Positions 23,215-29,314 of a stretch of DNA of 40,739 nt are shown in pieces. The position numbers and the translations under genes were made by a program. The first letter of the stretch is position 1. Each line of letters starts with the position of its first letter. The stretch spans positions 1 to 40,739 of IMG/VR virus record IMGVR_UViG_3300048916_000152; one strand, 5' to 3'. The notes beneath the pieces were generated by a model. The model saw only the letters and a program-made list of their open reading frames with translations. It made no database searches and had not been told where the DNA came from. Source of the DNA: a virus.

Positions 23215-23457
23215 ATGGCATTCGATAGACCGAAGTTTGTACTGACCACCACTGACAACCAATGCTGCGAATACGGCGTGGAGTTTTTCGCTTCGAAGCT
23301 TGACGCTGCGCGATGGGCCGCGACTGATGCAGGCGTCGAGTTTACCGGCACCACTGAGGCTGAGGCTGAGGAGTTCATCGAGACGGAACTGTGGGAACAC
23401 AGCGACAACGACGGAGACACCGAGTACCGATTGTTCGACGTACCCGAGCGTGTGTGA
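23215..23457 (+). CDS. Small acidic early protein
   Basis: The product has 80 residues and is strongly acidic (EAEAEEFIETELWEHSDNDGD). It has strand KFVLTTTDNQCCEYGVEFFA and helix KLDAARWAATDAG, suggesting a small alpha/beta fold. No family is recognised. It lies between ribozyme copies B and C. Acidic early phage proteins can mimic DNA and block host DNA-binding enzymes; the charge allows that idea but does not prove it. Confidence 0.7.
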   Translation: MAFDRPKFVLTTTDNQCCEYGVEFFASKLDAARWAATDAGVEFTGTTEAEAEEFIETELWEHSDNDGDTEYRLFDVPERV

Positions 23458-23459
23458 CA

Positions 23460-23519
23460 GGTCGAAACGTGGCGTGCGTGCGCGCTGCGTCTGCTGGTAT
23501 CGCCAGCACTGAGGAGACC
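23460..23519 (+). ncRNA. Type II hammerhead ribozyme, copy C
   Basis: GGTC (23460-23463); GAAA (23464-23467); stem III of up to 9 bp with several G-U pairs (23468-23476 with 23481-23489); T23490 and C23491; stem I of 6 bp (23492-23497 with 23503-23508, loop TATCG); CTGAGGA (23509-23515); GACC (23516-23519). Predicted cut is after 23491. Here the ribozyme starts 3 bases after the TGA stop. AGGAG lies 5 bases before the ATG at 23522. Confidence 0.93.
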
Positions 23520-23521
23520 AC

Positions 23522-23758
23522 ATGAAAAAGCTTTACGAAATTTTTGTGCAGGACTACGGGACGGGAGACGAGCAGACGAACAGCGTCTACCTCACCGAGA
23601 CCGAAGTAGAAGAAGTGCGGCGTGCGCTCGAGAAGGCGAAGTGTGGTGATGAGCCTGTCGTTGCAGACTTCACCATCCTTGCCATCAGTGACAACACGGA
23701 CATCTCTGACTTACGCGAAGCGCTTGAGGGCTTTCTGGACGTGGACATTTTCGCCTAG
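23522..23758 (+). CDS. Small acidic early protein
   Basis: The product has 78 residues and is acidic, with strand KLYEIFVQDYGTGDEQTNSV, helix TEVEEVRRALEKAK and an acidic end (REALEGFLDVDIFA). It resembles the preceding small protein in size, charge and strand-helix layout but without clear sequence identity. No family is recognised. It sits between ribozyme copies C and D. Confidence 0.7.
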   Translation: MKKLYEIFVQDYGTGDEQTNSVYLTETEVEEVRRALEKAKCGDEPVVADFTILAISDNTDISDLREALEGFLDVDIFA

Positions 23759-23820
23759 GTCGAAACCGTGGCGGCGTGTGCCCGCCATGGTCTAGCGGTT
23801 AGGCCGCTACTGAGGAGACC
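23758..23820 (+). ncRNA. Type II hammerhead ribozyme, copy D
   Basis: GGTC (23758-23761, sharing its first G with the TAG stop); GAAA (23762-23765); stem III of 9 bp with one G-U (23766-23774 with 23782-23790); T23791 and C23792; stem I of 6 bp (23793-23798 with 23804-23809, loop TTAGG); CTGAGGA (23810-23816); GACC (23817-23820). Predicted cut is after 23792. AGGAG lies 5 bases before the ATG at 23823. Confidence 0.93.
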
Positions 23821-23822
23821 AA

Positions 23823-24041
23823 ATGACAGCCGAAGATCGAGAGATTACCAAGGGCACCCACAGCCTTTCGGAATTGTGGGAACTGGCGTGCGCGTGGGAC
23901 CACATCGCGCCTGACAGCAAGTTCGTGGTCTGGAGTCCGCGCAATCCGTGGGCGAAGAAACACAACTTCGCTATGGGTTGCTTTTTGAAGTCGCGCGACG
24001 TGCGGGCGTGCGGGGATTTATTTGAGGGGGTGCAGCAGTGA
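23823..24041 (+). CDS. Small early protein
   Basis: The product has 72 residues. Motifs include SLSELWELACAWDHIAPDSK and WSPRNPWAKKHNFAMG; it is Trp- and Asp-rich and probably a small alpha/beta domain. No family is recognised. It is the last gene with a hammerhead leader (copy D). Its TGA overlaps the GTG of the next short gene, so from here the operon returns to ordinary overlap coupling. Confidence 0.7.
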   Translation: MTAEDREITKGTHSLSELWELACAWDHIAPDSKFVVWSPRNPWAKKHNFAMGCFLKSRDVRACGDLFEGVQQ

Positions 24042-24139
24042 AGTTTTTGTACATGGTTCTCGTGAAGTGGAACGGCCAATGGACGGTGCTTGGACGGAAC
24101 CAAGCCATGAAGATGTTGCTTTCAAAGGAGGCAGTGTAA
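24038..24139 (+). CDS. 33-aa peptide, GTG start
   Basis: The product has 33 residues, starting KFLYMVLVKWNGQWTVLGRN after the initiator. GTG overlaps the preceding TGA as GTGA, and the TAA is directly followed by the next ATG. It looks like a single beta hairpin with a helix. It is too short for most gene finders, but its perfect packing between two genes supports it. Confidence 0.55.
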   Translation: MKFLYMVLVKWNGQWTVLGRNQAMKMLLSKEAV

Positions 24140-24391
24140 ATGCAAAAGCTAGTGATCGAAATCGTAGTGAAGCAGGAACCGGCCGTTCAGGAGCCGGTGC
24201 GTGAAGTGCCTAAGCGTGAAGTGCGCCTGATGCAAGGCGCGCATTACGTCCACATCGTTCATCGTGGTTACACCCTATGCAACCGTTACCGTCCAGCCGT
24301 TGCCTTGCGAGAGACGACACAGTCGGTGGCGACGTGCAAGGGCTGCATCGTGGGAGCGGTCAAGGAGATTATCAAATGGCGACGAAGCTAG
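24140..24391 (+). CDS. Hypothetical early protein with Cys/His residues
   Basis: The product has 83 residues. It starts with strand KLVIEIVVKQEP, then a Pro/Glu/Val-rich stretch, then HYVHIVHRGYTLCNRYRPAV and TCKGCIVGAVKEI. The Cys and His positions (C near 47, CKGC near 66-69) hint at a small zinc site. AAAGGAGG precedes the ATG. No family is recognised. Confidence 0.6.
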   Translation: MQKLVIEIVVKQEPAVQEPVREVPKREVRLMQGAHYVHIVHRGYTLCNRYRPAVALRETTQSVATCKGCIVGAVKEIIKWRRS

Positions 24392-24639
24392 AGGGCGAGC
24401 AGAAGCTTCGCCGGTTGGTGAAGGTCTACGGTCTGGGGGAAGTTGAAGTCAGCTTCTCCCAGATCGACGGGATTGAGATGCGGGTGCCAGGAACACGCAC
24501 CTACATCTCGCTCCCATGGCAGCGTGCAATCGAACAGAGTCTGACCCCGGCGTCCGTGAAGAGCTATCACATGGGCAAGCCGGTGGAGTTGCTGAAGGCG
24601 ATGCTCGAGAAGCGCAGCAAGCGAGAGGAGGGAATATGA
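24376..24639 (+). CDS. Hypothetical early protein
   Basis: The product has 87 residues from the ATG at 24376, which has AAGGAG nine bases upstream and overlaps the preceding gene by 16 bp. A longer in-frame reading from 24277 lies inside that gene and is not used. It is an alpha/beta chain with LRRLVKVYGLGEVEVSFSQI and a basic helical C-terminus. No family is recognised. Its stop overlaps the next ATG (ATGA). Confidence 0.6.
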   Translation: MATKLEGEQKLRRLVKVYGLGEVEVSFSQIDGIEMRVPGTRTYISLPWQRAIEQSLTPASVKSYHMGKPVELLKAMLEKRSKREEGI

Positions 24640-24794
24640 ACGCTAAACGCATCGTAGCCGCAGCCATTTACTACCCACCGATTATCGTCGGCATTATCTT
24701 GGTGGGTGTGCCGCTGCTGTTGGTCGCGCCCATCGCGCTACCGGTCATGGGACTGGAGAAACTGTGGGATTGGGCCAAGCAGGAGGTCCAATGA
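24636..24794 (+). CDS. 52-aa membrane protein
   Basis: The product has 52 residues with one long or two short membrane segments (IYYPPIIVGIILVGVPLLLV, then APIALPVMGL) and a helical polar tail. GAGGAGG precedes the ATG. Both ends overlap neighbours in ATGA form. It is probably an inner-membrane protein acting early, for example in exclusion of other phages; this is inference from timing and topology. Confidence 0.6.
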   Translation: MNAKRIVAAAIYYPPIIVGIILVGVPLLLVAPIALPVMGLEKLWDWAKQEVQ

Positions 24795-25051
24795 ACCTCG
24801 CTGATCTCGGCAACGGGTTGTTCGAACTGTTGGGCTCTGCCCTGCTGTGGCTCAACGTGCGTGCGCTCTACAGGGCGAAGCGATTCAGCGGCGTCGCCAT
24901 CGCGCCTACTGCGTTCTTCTTCGCGTGGGGGTTGTGGAACTTGTTCTACTACCCGCATCTCGGACAGTGGCTGTCGTTCACCGGCGGTTGCTCCATCGTG
25001 ATCGCGAACGGTGTGTGGTGCGGGCAGATGGTTTACTACAGGAAGGAGTGA
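24791..25051 (+). CDS. Three-helix membrane protein
   Basis: The product has 86 residues with about three membrane segments: ELLGSALLWLNVRALY, VAIAPTAFFFAWGLWNLFYY and FTGGCSIVIANGVWCGQMVY. The motif WNLFYYPHLGQWLSFTGG is a recurring pattern in small phage membrane proteins of unknown role. AGGAGG lies 5 bases upstream of the ATG. It is the last gene of the early operon, before the terminator at 25074-25104. Confidence 0.65.
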   Translation: MNLADLGNGLFELLGSALLWLNVRALYRAKRFSGVAIAPTAFFFAWGLWNLFYYPHLGQWLSFTGGCSIVIANGVWCGQMVYYRKE

Positions 25052-25073
25052 CGTGCGCGCGAATCAAATAATG

Positions 25074-25104
25074 AAAGCCTCGAGTAGCCGCTCGAGGCTT
25101 TTTT
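25074..25104 (+). terminator. Terminator of the early operon
   Basis: AAAGCCTCGAG (25074-25084) pairs with CTCGAGGCTTT (25091-25101) around a 6-base loop and runs into T's. It also lies at the end of the convergent minus-strand gene that stops at 25103, so it may serve both directions. Confidence 0.85.
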
Positions 25105-25456
25105 ATGCGCGCTTGCGGTCCTTGTTGCCGTGGGCTTTGATCGCTGAGGGTTTGTAGGTGACGCGTACGAACCACTGGCCCGGGTTCGACGTCTCGTACT
25201 TGATGACCTCGTAGTCTTTGTCGAGTCCGCTTTCTTGCAGGAGCTTCCGTAGCCGGTCAGAGACCGTGCGCCACGGAGACTTCATGCCTAACTCTTTGCA
25301 GTCGGCTTTGTCGAAGAGGATCCCGATCTGTTGCTCGGGCTCCATCTTCTGGTTGAGGATTATCGCTTTCAACTTCAGATAGGGCTCGAAGTCGTCCAGC
25401 GGTGTCTCTTTGGGTTTCCGCTTCCGTTCTGGAAGATTGGTGTCGAGCAGTTTCAT
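25103..25456 (-). CDS. Hypothetical protein, candidate lysogeny regulator
   Basis: The product has 117 residues. It is strongly basic at both ends (PERKRKPKE and HGNKDRKRA) with a helical middle (LKLKAIILNQKMEPEQQIGI, then WRTVSDRLRKLLQESG) and a strand pair (YEVIKYETSNPGQWFVRVTY). This mix could be a winged-helix DNA-binding fold. It is a single gene with its own promoter, convergent with the early operon, the position where a lysogen-expressed gene is expected. No repressor family is recognised, so the regulatory role is a guess. Confidence 0.6.
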   Translation of the reverse strand: MKLLDTNLPERKRKPKETPLDDFEPYLKLKAIILNQKMEPEQQIGILFDKADCKELGMKSPWRTVSDRLRKLLQESGLDKDYEVIKYETSNPGQWFVRVTYKPSAIKAHGNKDRKRA

Positions 25457-25485
25457 GGGGAGGATCTTCCTTTCTTGCGCCGATT

Positions 25486-25515
25486 AGTATGGGACCGGCG
25501 CGTGTCCAAAGTCAA
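25486..25515 (-). promoter_or_regulatory. Promoter for the 117-aa gene
   Basis: On the minus strand, TTGACT (25515-25510), 18 bases, CATACT (25491-25486). The elements and spacing match the promoter at 21565-21594. TTACGTCA lies 10 bases upstream of the -35 (25532-25525). The leader is about 22 bases and contains AAAGGAAG. Confidence 0.55.
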
Positions 25516-25575
25516 GTAATATTTTGACGTAACTCTGTCCCGCTCGGTTGCCCCTGTCCCTTGTCTCGCGCATAA

Positions 25576-25620
25576 GAGACCGGCCGCACCCCCGAGATTC
25601 TAAGAGGGGGTGCAGGTCTC
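25576..25620. repeat. Interrupted inverted repeat (14 bp)
   Basis: GAGACC (25576-25581) pairs with GGTCTC (25615-25620), and GCACCCCC (25586-25593) with GGGGGTGC (25606-25613). The arms are separated by a GGCC bulge on one side and one A on the other. There is no T-run, so a terminator is unlikely. Confidence 0.6.
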
Positions 25621-25812
25621 TATGTCTGTCCCATTTTCTTAGGGGGGATATAAAGGGGGGAGCCAGTGGGACAGATTGAAAACAAAAGACTTACACTGTT
25701 AGAAACCCCCTGTTTTTGACCCCTCCGATCCCCGCGCGCCCCTCATTCTAAAGGACTTCCAGCTTGTCTCACCCTAACGTGGGACACTCGCGGGACAAAG
25801 TCACGCAGACCC

Positions 25813-25846
25813 TTGACACCGTAAAATCCCGTGTTAAAGTCACATC
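25813..25846 (+). promoter_or_regulatory. Replication-gene promoter, leaderless
   Basis: TTGACA (25813-25818), a 16-base spacer and TAAAGT (25835-25840). The seventh base after the -10 is the A of the ATG at 25847, so the message should begin at the codon. There is no ribosome site. Confidence 0.65.
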
Positions 25847-27655
25847 ATGAGTTTCAAAGATATCGCTATACCCTTAGCCGCCCGGGGAATCCCGGTAGTG
25901 CCGGTAGAGGCAGGTGCGAAGCGTAGCCGACTGAACGGCTGGCCCACCCTTGCCACCATAGATGTCCAACAGATTGTAGCTTGGGACCAAGTAGACCCCG
26001 CGGCGAACGTGGGATGCGTCGCGAAGAACTCCATGGACGGTATCGCAATCATTGACTGCGATATCCCCGGCATCCCTGATCTCATCGAGAGCGCAACCGG
26101 CCAGAAGCTGCCGAACACGTTCACGGTCCTATCTGCCGCGCGCCGGTGCCCACATCTTTATTACACGCACACGGAGAAGTCGCGCGCCCTCGGCAACCGT
26201 TCCCTGCCCGGGAAGTTTGACTTCAAGGCCAACAACTCGTACGTCGTTGGCCCCGGCTCCGTCCTCTCTACCGACGGTGGCCCGCGATCCTACGACGTCG
26301 CCAACGATGCGCCCATCGCGCCGATGCCGGACTGGCTCTGCGATTGGATTGCCGGTGTCACCGAAGCGGCGAAGAACATCGAGTCGCGTGACCGGCGCAG
26401 CGTCGCTGAGAACTTCGACATGGGTGCGTTCCTCGCGCACTACGGTCTCGGCTACACGACGAAAGGCCCGTGGTTCATCACGGACGTTTGTCCCATCGCC
26501 GGACGCAAGCACGAGCAGTCATCCACCACCGGCTTCTACTACGACGGCCTGAGCCTCGGGTTCAAATGCTTCGCCTCTTCTTGCCCGGGCTCCACGATGA
26601 GCGTCGGCGAAGTCATCAAGCACCTGAACAAGAGCGACGGCACCGTTGTCGTGGCCCCGTACACCGGCGAGATATGGCCGAAGCACGAACCAGCGATCGA
26701 TCCTGAGGTTGCCGGTGCGGACTGGTTCGAACCTCTATCTTCGTTCCGCGCGCGCCCCATCGCACCGCGCAAGAAACTTCTCCGTGACTTCGCAACGTCA
26801 GCCACGGTCCTCTACAGCGAGAGCGTCAATCAGGTGTTCGCGCAGCGCGGACTCGGCAAGTCGCTGTTCACCCTCGGCCTTATCAACTGCCTCGCGAACG
26901 GCGGGAAGTTCCTGCGGTACGAGAGCGAAGGCGGGATGAAGGTTCTGCACTGCGACGGCGAGCTTCCTGAGTCGCTGTTGCAGAAGCGCATGGACTCGCA
27001 GATATCGAACCCCGAGCGGATCGTTCTGATGCATGCGGGCTCGCTGCCCAATCAGTCGTTCCCGAAACTGTCCGAACCTCAGTGGCAGTCGGAGTTCATC
27101 AAGCGAATCGAAGTGCTACAGCCGGACGTCATTGTGTTCGACACACTGACCGCCTGCTTCCGCTTCGACACGAACGACAACAAGCTTTGGGATGCGGTGA
27201 ACCAGTTCTACATCACCCTGCGTCGCAAGGGCTATTGCGTAATCGTCATCCATCACGCCGGTAAGAACGGTACGCAGCGCGGCATCACCAACGGCGACGA
27301 CAACCTCGATCTCTCGATCAAGTTGAACGCCGCTTCCGGTTGGGCTCCCGGCGACGGCTGCAAATTCAACCTCACCTACGAGAAGGTCCGCGAAGGCGAC
27401 GGGAAGCTCGTCGAGTTCAGCGCACTCCTCGACGAGCAGGGCAAGTGGGTTATCGCCGACCCCGCGGAAGACCCCGAATACAAGGAAGTGATCGACCTCT
27501 ACATGCAAGGCAAGACCGTTCGCGACATCGAGCGCGCCACTTCGATCAGCCGCAGCAGCGTCGCGCGCTGGATTAAGAAGGCCATCGACAGCGGAATGGT
27601 CGAGGCCCGCACCGCAACTTTCGGAAGCAAAAAGAAAAAGGGAAAGGGAGAATAA
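25847..27655 (+). CDS. Bifunctional prim-pol primase / helicase
   Basis: The product has 602 residues. Residues 1-170 form an archaeo-eukaryotic-type prim-pol domain: GIPVVPVEAGAK, GIAIIDCDIPG (Asp70, Asp72 as metal ligands), RRCPHLYY (His103) and KANNSYVVGPGS. A Cys/His stretch at about 215-246 may bind zinc. Residues 320-510 form a RecA-like ATPase: Walker A AQRGLGKSLF (333-339) and Walker B DVIVFDTLTA (428-433), then VIVIHHAGK. The end (553-585) is a helix-turn-helix, ERATSISRSSVARWIKKA, likely for origin binding. It would start and drive fork movement. The message is predicted to be leaderless. The stop overlaps the next ATG. Confidence 0.88.
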   Translation: MSFKDIAIPLAARGIPVVPVEAGAKRSRLNGWPTLATIDVQQIVAWDQVDPAANVGCVAKNSMDGIAIIDCDIPGIPDLIESATGQKLPNTFTVLSAARRCPHLYYTHTEKSRALGNRSLPGKFDFKANNSYVVGPGSVLSTDGGPRSYDVANDAPIAPMPDWLCDWIAGVTEAAKNIESRDRRSVAENFDMGAFLAHYGLGYTTKGPWFITDVCPIAGRKHEQSSTTGFYYDGLSLGFKCFASSCPGSTMSVGEVIKHLNKSDGTVVVAPYTGEIWPKHEPAIDPEVAGADWFEPLSSFRARPIAPRKKLLRDFATSATVLYSESVNQVFAQRGLGKSLFTLGLINCLANGGKFLRYESEGGMKVLHCDGELPESLLQKRMDSQISNPERIVLMHAGSLPNQSFPKLSEPQWQSEFIKRIEVLQPDVIVFDTLTACFRFDTNDNKLWDAVNQFYITLRRKGYCVIVIHHAGKNGTQRGITNGDDNLDLSIKLNAASGWAPGDGCKFNLTYEKVREGDGKLVEFSALLDEQGKWVIADPAEDPEYKEVIDLYMQGKTVRDIERATSISRSSVARWIKKAIDSGMVEARTATFGSKKKKGKGE

Positions 27656-28233
27656 TGAGCGCCACCACCGCACCATCACACACACCAAACTTCGACCACG
27701 CTGGCTACATGCGAGCAGTGGTCATCACCGACAACCTGCGTCAGAACGTGAAGAACTGCGTTCGCGCTCTGCGGAAGATGGAGTTCGATGCCATCGCATT
27801 CCGCGGAATGAGCGGAGCACTGCTGGCACCGGCAGTTGCGCTCTCCATGAAAAAGAATCTGCTCATGGTTCGCAAGCCTGCGGACGACAGCCACAGCATG
27901 ATGATGGTCGAAGGTGACAAGGCGGCTCGCCGTTACGTCATCATCGACGACCTCATCTCCACCGGCGCAACCGTTCGCACAATTTTCAAAGAGATCAGAG
28001 AGTTCGCTCCGCAGGCCGAGTGCATCGGCTGTCTCGAAGCGCACTACCTCTTCATCGATGCGGAAGAGAACTTCGGCAAAGCGAAGGGTGACCACTTCGC
28101 CACGCGCTGGCTCGACAAAGCGCGCGAGATGTACCCGCCGCCGGTGGTCAAGGTGCCGTTAGTCATCCAGCAATACACGGACTTCTACAAGACACCCATG
28201 ATGCTGCTGCCCGCTTCCGAAGGGAGCTTCTAA
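27655..28233 (+). CDS. Phosphoribosyltransferase
   Basis: The product has 192 residues. The PRPP-binding motif RRYVIIDDLISTGATVRTIF (93-112) is a clear type I phosphoribosyltransferase signature, preceded by the flexible-loop region and FRGMSGALLAPAVAL. It would join a nucleobase or related compound to PRPP. Among phages such enzymes supply nucleotides or modify NAD metabolism. The base is not visible from sequence. It overlaps the primase-helicase stop by one base (TAATG). Confidence 0.8.
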   Translation: MSATTAPSHTPNFDHAGYMRAVVITDNLRQNVKNCVRALRKMEFDAIAFRGMSGALLAPAVALSMKKNLLMVRKPADDSHSMMMVEGDKAARRYVIIDDLISTGATVRTIFKEIREFAPQAECIGCLEAHYLFIDAEENFGKAKGDHFATRWLDKAREMYPPPVVKVPLVIQQYTDFYKTPMMLLPASEGSF

Positions 28234-28463
28234 TGGCGAGCCGATTCAAAAACATTCGCGTGAAAGATCTTCTCGCGGTACCCGAGCGCAGGACGCTCAA
28301 GACCCTGTACGAAGTCACGCACCACCGTGGCTGGTCCAGCGCGCCGGTCACTCGGCTCGTCGTGGCGACTGACGAGATCGAACTACTCAAGGTTCTCAAA
28401 GAGCAATTCGAGATGACCACTCTCGTATCCATCAACGTCAAGCAAACGAATATCTGGAGCTAA
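28233..28463 (+). CDS. Hypothetical replication-module protein
   Basis: The product has 76 residues and is basic, with SRFKNIRVKDLLAVPERRTL and a final alpha/beta segment (TRLVVATDEIELLKVLKEQF). No family is recognised. It is packed between the phosphoribosyltransferase (one-base overlap) and the zinc-ribbon protein, so it is most likely co-expressed with replication genes. Confidence 0.6.
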   Translation: MASRFKNIRVKDLLAVPERRTLKTLYEVTHHRGWSSAPVTRLVVATDEIELLKVLKEQFEMTTLVSINVKQTNIWS

Positions 28464-28466
28464 CTG

Positions 28467-29027
28467 ATGCCCATCCTTGAAATCAACACGAACTGCATGT
28501 GGGAATGCCGAGATTGTGGTTCCGATCTCGGCAGCAGCACTGTCGAAGCGATGAAGCACGTCTGTGAACCGCGGCCCGCGGAAGCAGTGGAAGTCTGCGG
28601 CGTCAAGATCATGGGGAACATGGTCTGGTTCATGGACTCCGACGAAGCTCCGCGCCAAGTCTCGAGTCTCGAGCGCAAGCTGATCGAAGCGCTCACCGCA
28701 GCCCGCACGGACGGGATGAGAGAGCAGGCCGCGCTGGACCGCAAGCTGGTCGAAAGCGAGTACCAGTATCTCCGCGGCTCCATGGACCGTGTCTATCTGA
28801 CTCGGCGCAACCTGCTCACGCTGCTGTCGAAGCTGGACCGGAACATGCTCAACCCGAACGCGTCCGCTTGCACCATCGTGAAGCGCGACAACGTCCACCC
28901 GAAATACCCGCAGACCTCACCCGCGATCTTCGTGACCGCTGTAGAGGACGACGACTACTACTCCAATCGTCGCCCGGGCCCGATGCATCCCGCGGACGAG
29001 CTCTCTTCTGATGGGAGGACGCGATGA
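28467..29027 (+). CDS. Protein with N-terminal zinc ribbon
   Basis: The product has 186 residues. The start TNCMWECRDCGSDL has a CxxC knuckle, with a possible partner His/Cys at MKHVCEP (about 30-36). A helical coiled-coil region follows (LERKLIEALTAARTDGMREQ and on), then an acidic, Tyr-rich end. It may be a DNA-binding accessory of replication. No family is recognised. Its stop overlaps the next gene by 4 bp. Confidence 0.6.
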   Translation: MPILEINTNCMWECRDCGSDLGSSTVEAMKHVCEPRPAEAVEVCGVKIMGNMVWFMDSDEAPRQVSSLERKLIEALTAARTDGMREQAALDRKLVESEYQYLRGSMDRVYLTRRNLLTLLSKLDRNMLNPNASACTIVKRDNVHPKYPQTSPAIFVTAVEDDDYYSNRRPGPMHPADELSSDGRTR

Positions 29028-29314
29028 CCACCCCAGCGAAGAAGGCGGCGCAGGAGATAGCGAAGGAAGCAGACACATTGCTTGCGGATTCTCGCCGCAA
29101 CTCATATTTAGTACGAGAGCAAGCATTGGCGAAACTTCGTCCGCTAGTCGAGGCCATCATCTCCCGCCACTATCAGCCGGTGGTGGGCGGCGTGATTAAG
29201 ACGATTGAGGACTATGCGTTCGCGTTGCACGAGTCTGAAGATTACGAACTGGCGAAAGTTGTAGCCGCAGCAGCGGAGCGCGTCCGCGCCTTCCTTGATC
29301 GGAGAAAAGCATGA
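29024..29314 (+). CDS. Small helical protein
   Basis: The product has 96 residues, nearly all helical and Ala-rich (AAQEIAKEADTLLADSRRNS, then VREQALAKLRPLVEAIISRH). No motif. It overlaps both the preceding gene and the polymerase gene by 4 bp (ATGA), indicating strict co-translation with the DNA polymerase; a polymerase accessory factor is a reasonable but unproven idea. Confidence 0.6.
   Translation: MTTPAKKAAQEIAKEADTLLADSRRNSYLVREQALAKLRPLVEAIISRHYQPVVGGVIKTIEDYAFALHESEDYELAKVVAAAAERVRAFLDRRKA

Larger units (their letters stand above)
25457..25846. other. Intergenic control region, candidate replication origin
   Basis: About 390 bases without a gene separate divergent promoters. It holds six copies of the hexamer TGTCCC/GGGACA: three in the minus sense (25536, 25555, 25627) and three in the plus sense (25668, 25781, 25792). 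Between them is a 14-bp interrupted hairpin (25576-25620). Polypurine stretches (25641-25660) and an AT-rich segment near 25678-25700 follow. It lies directly before the primase-helicase gene, a usual place for a phage origin or its control sites. Confidence 0.5.
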
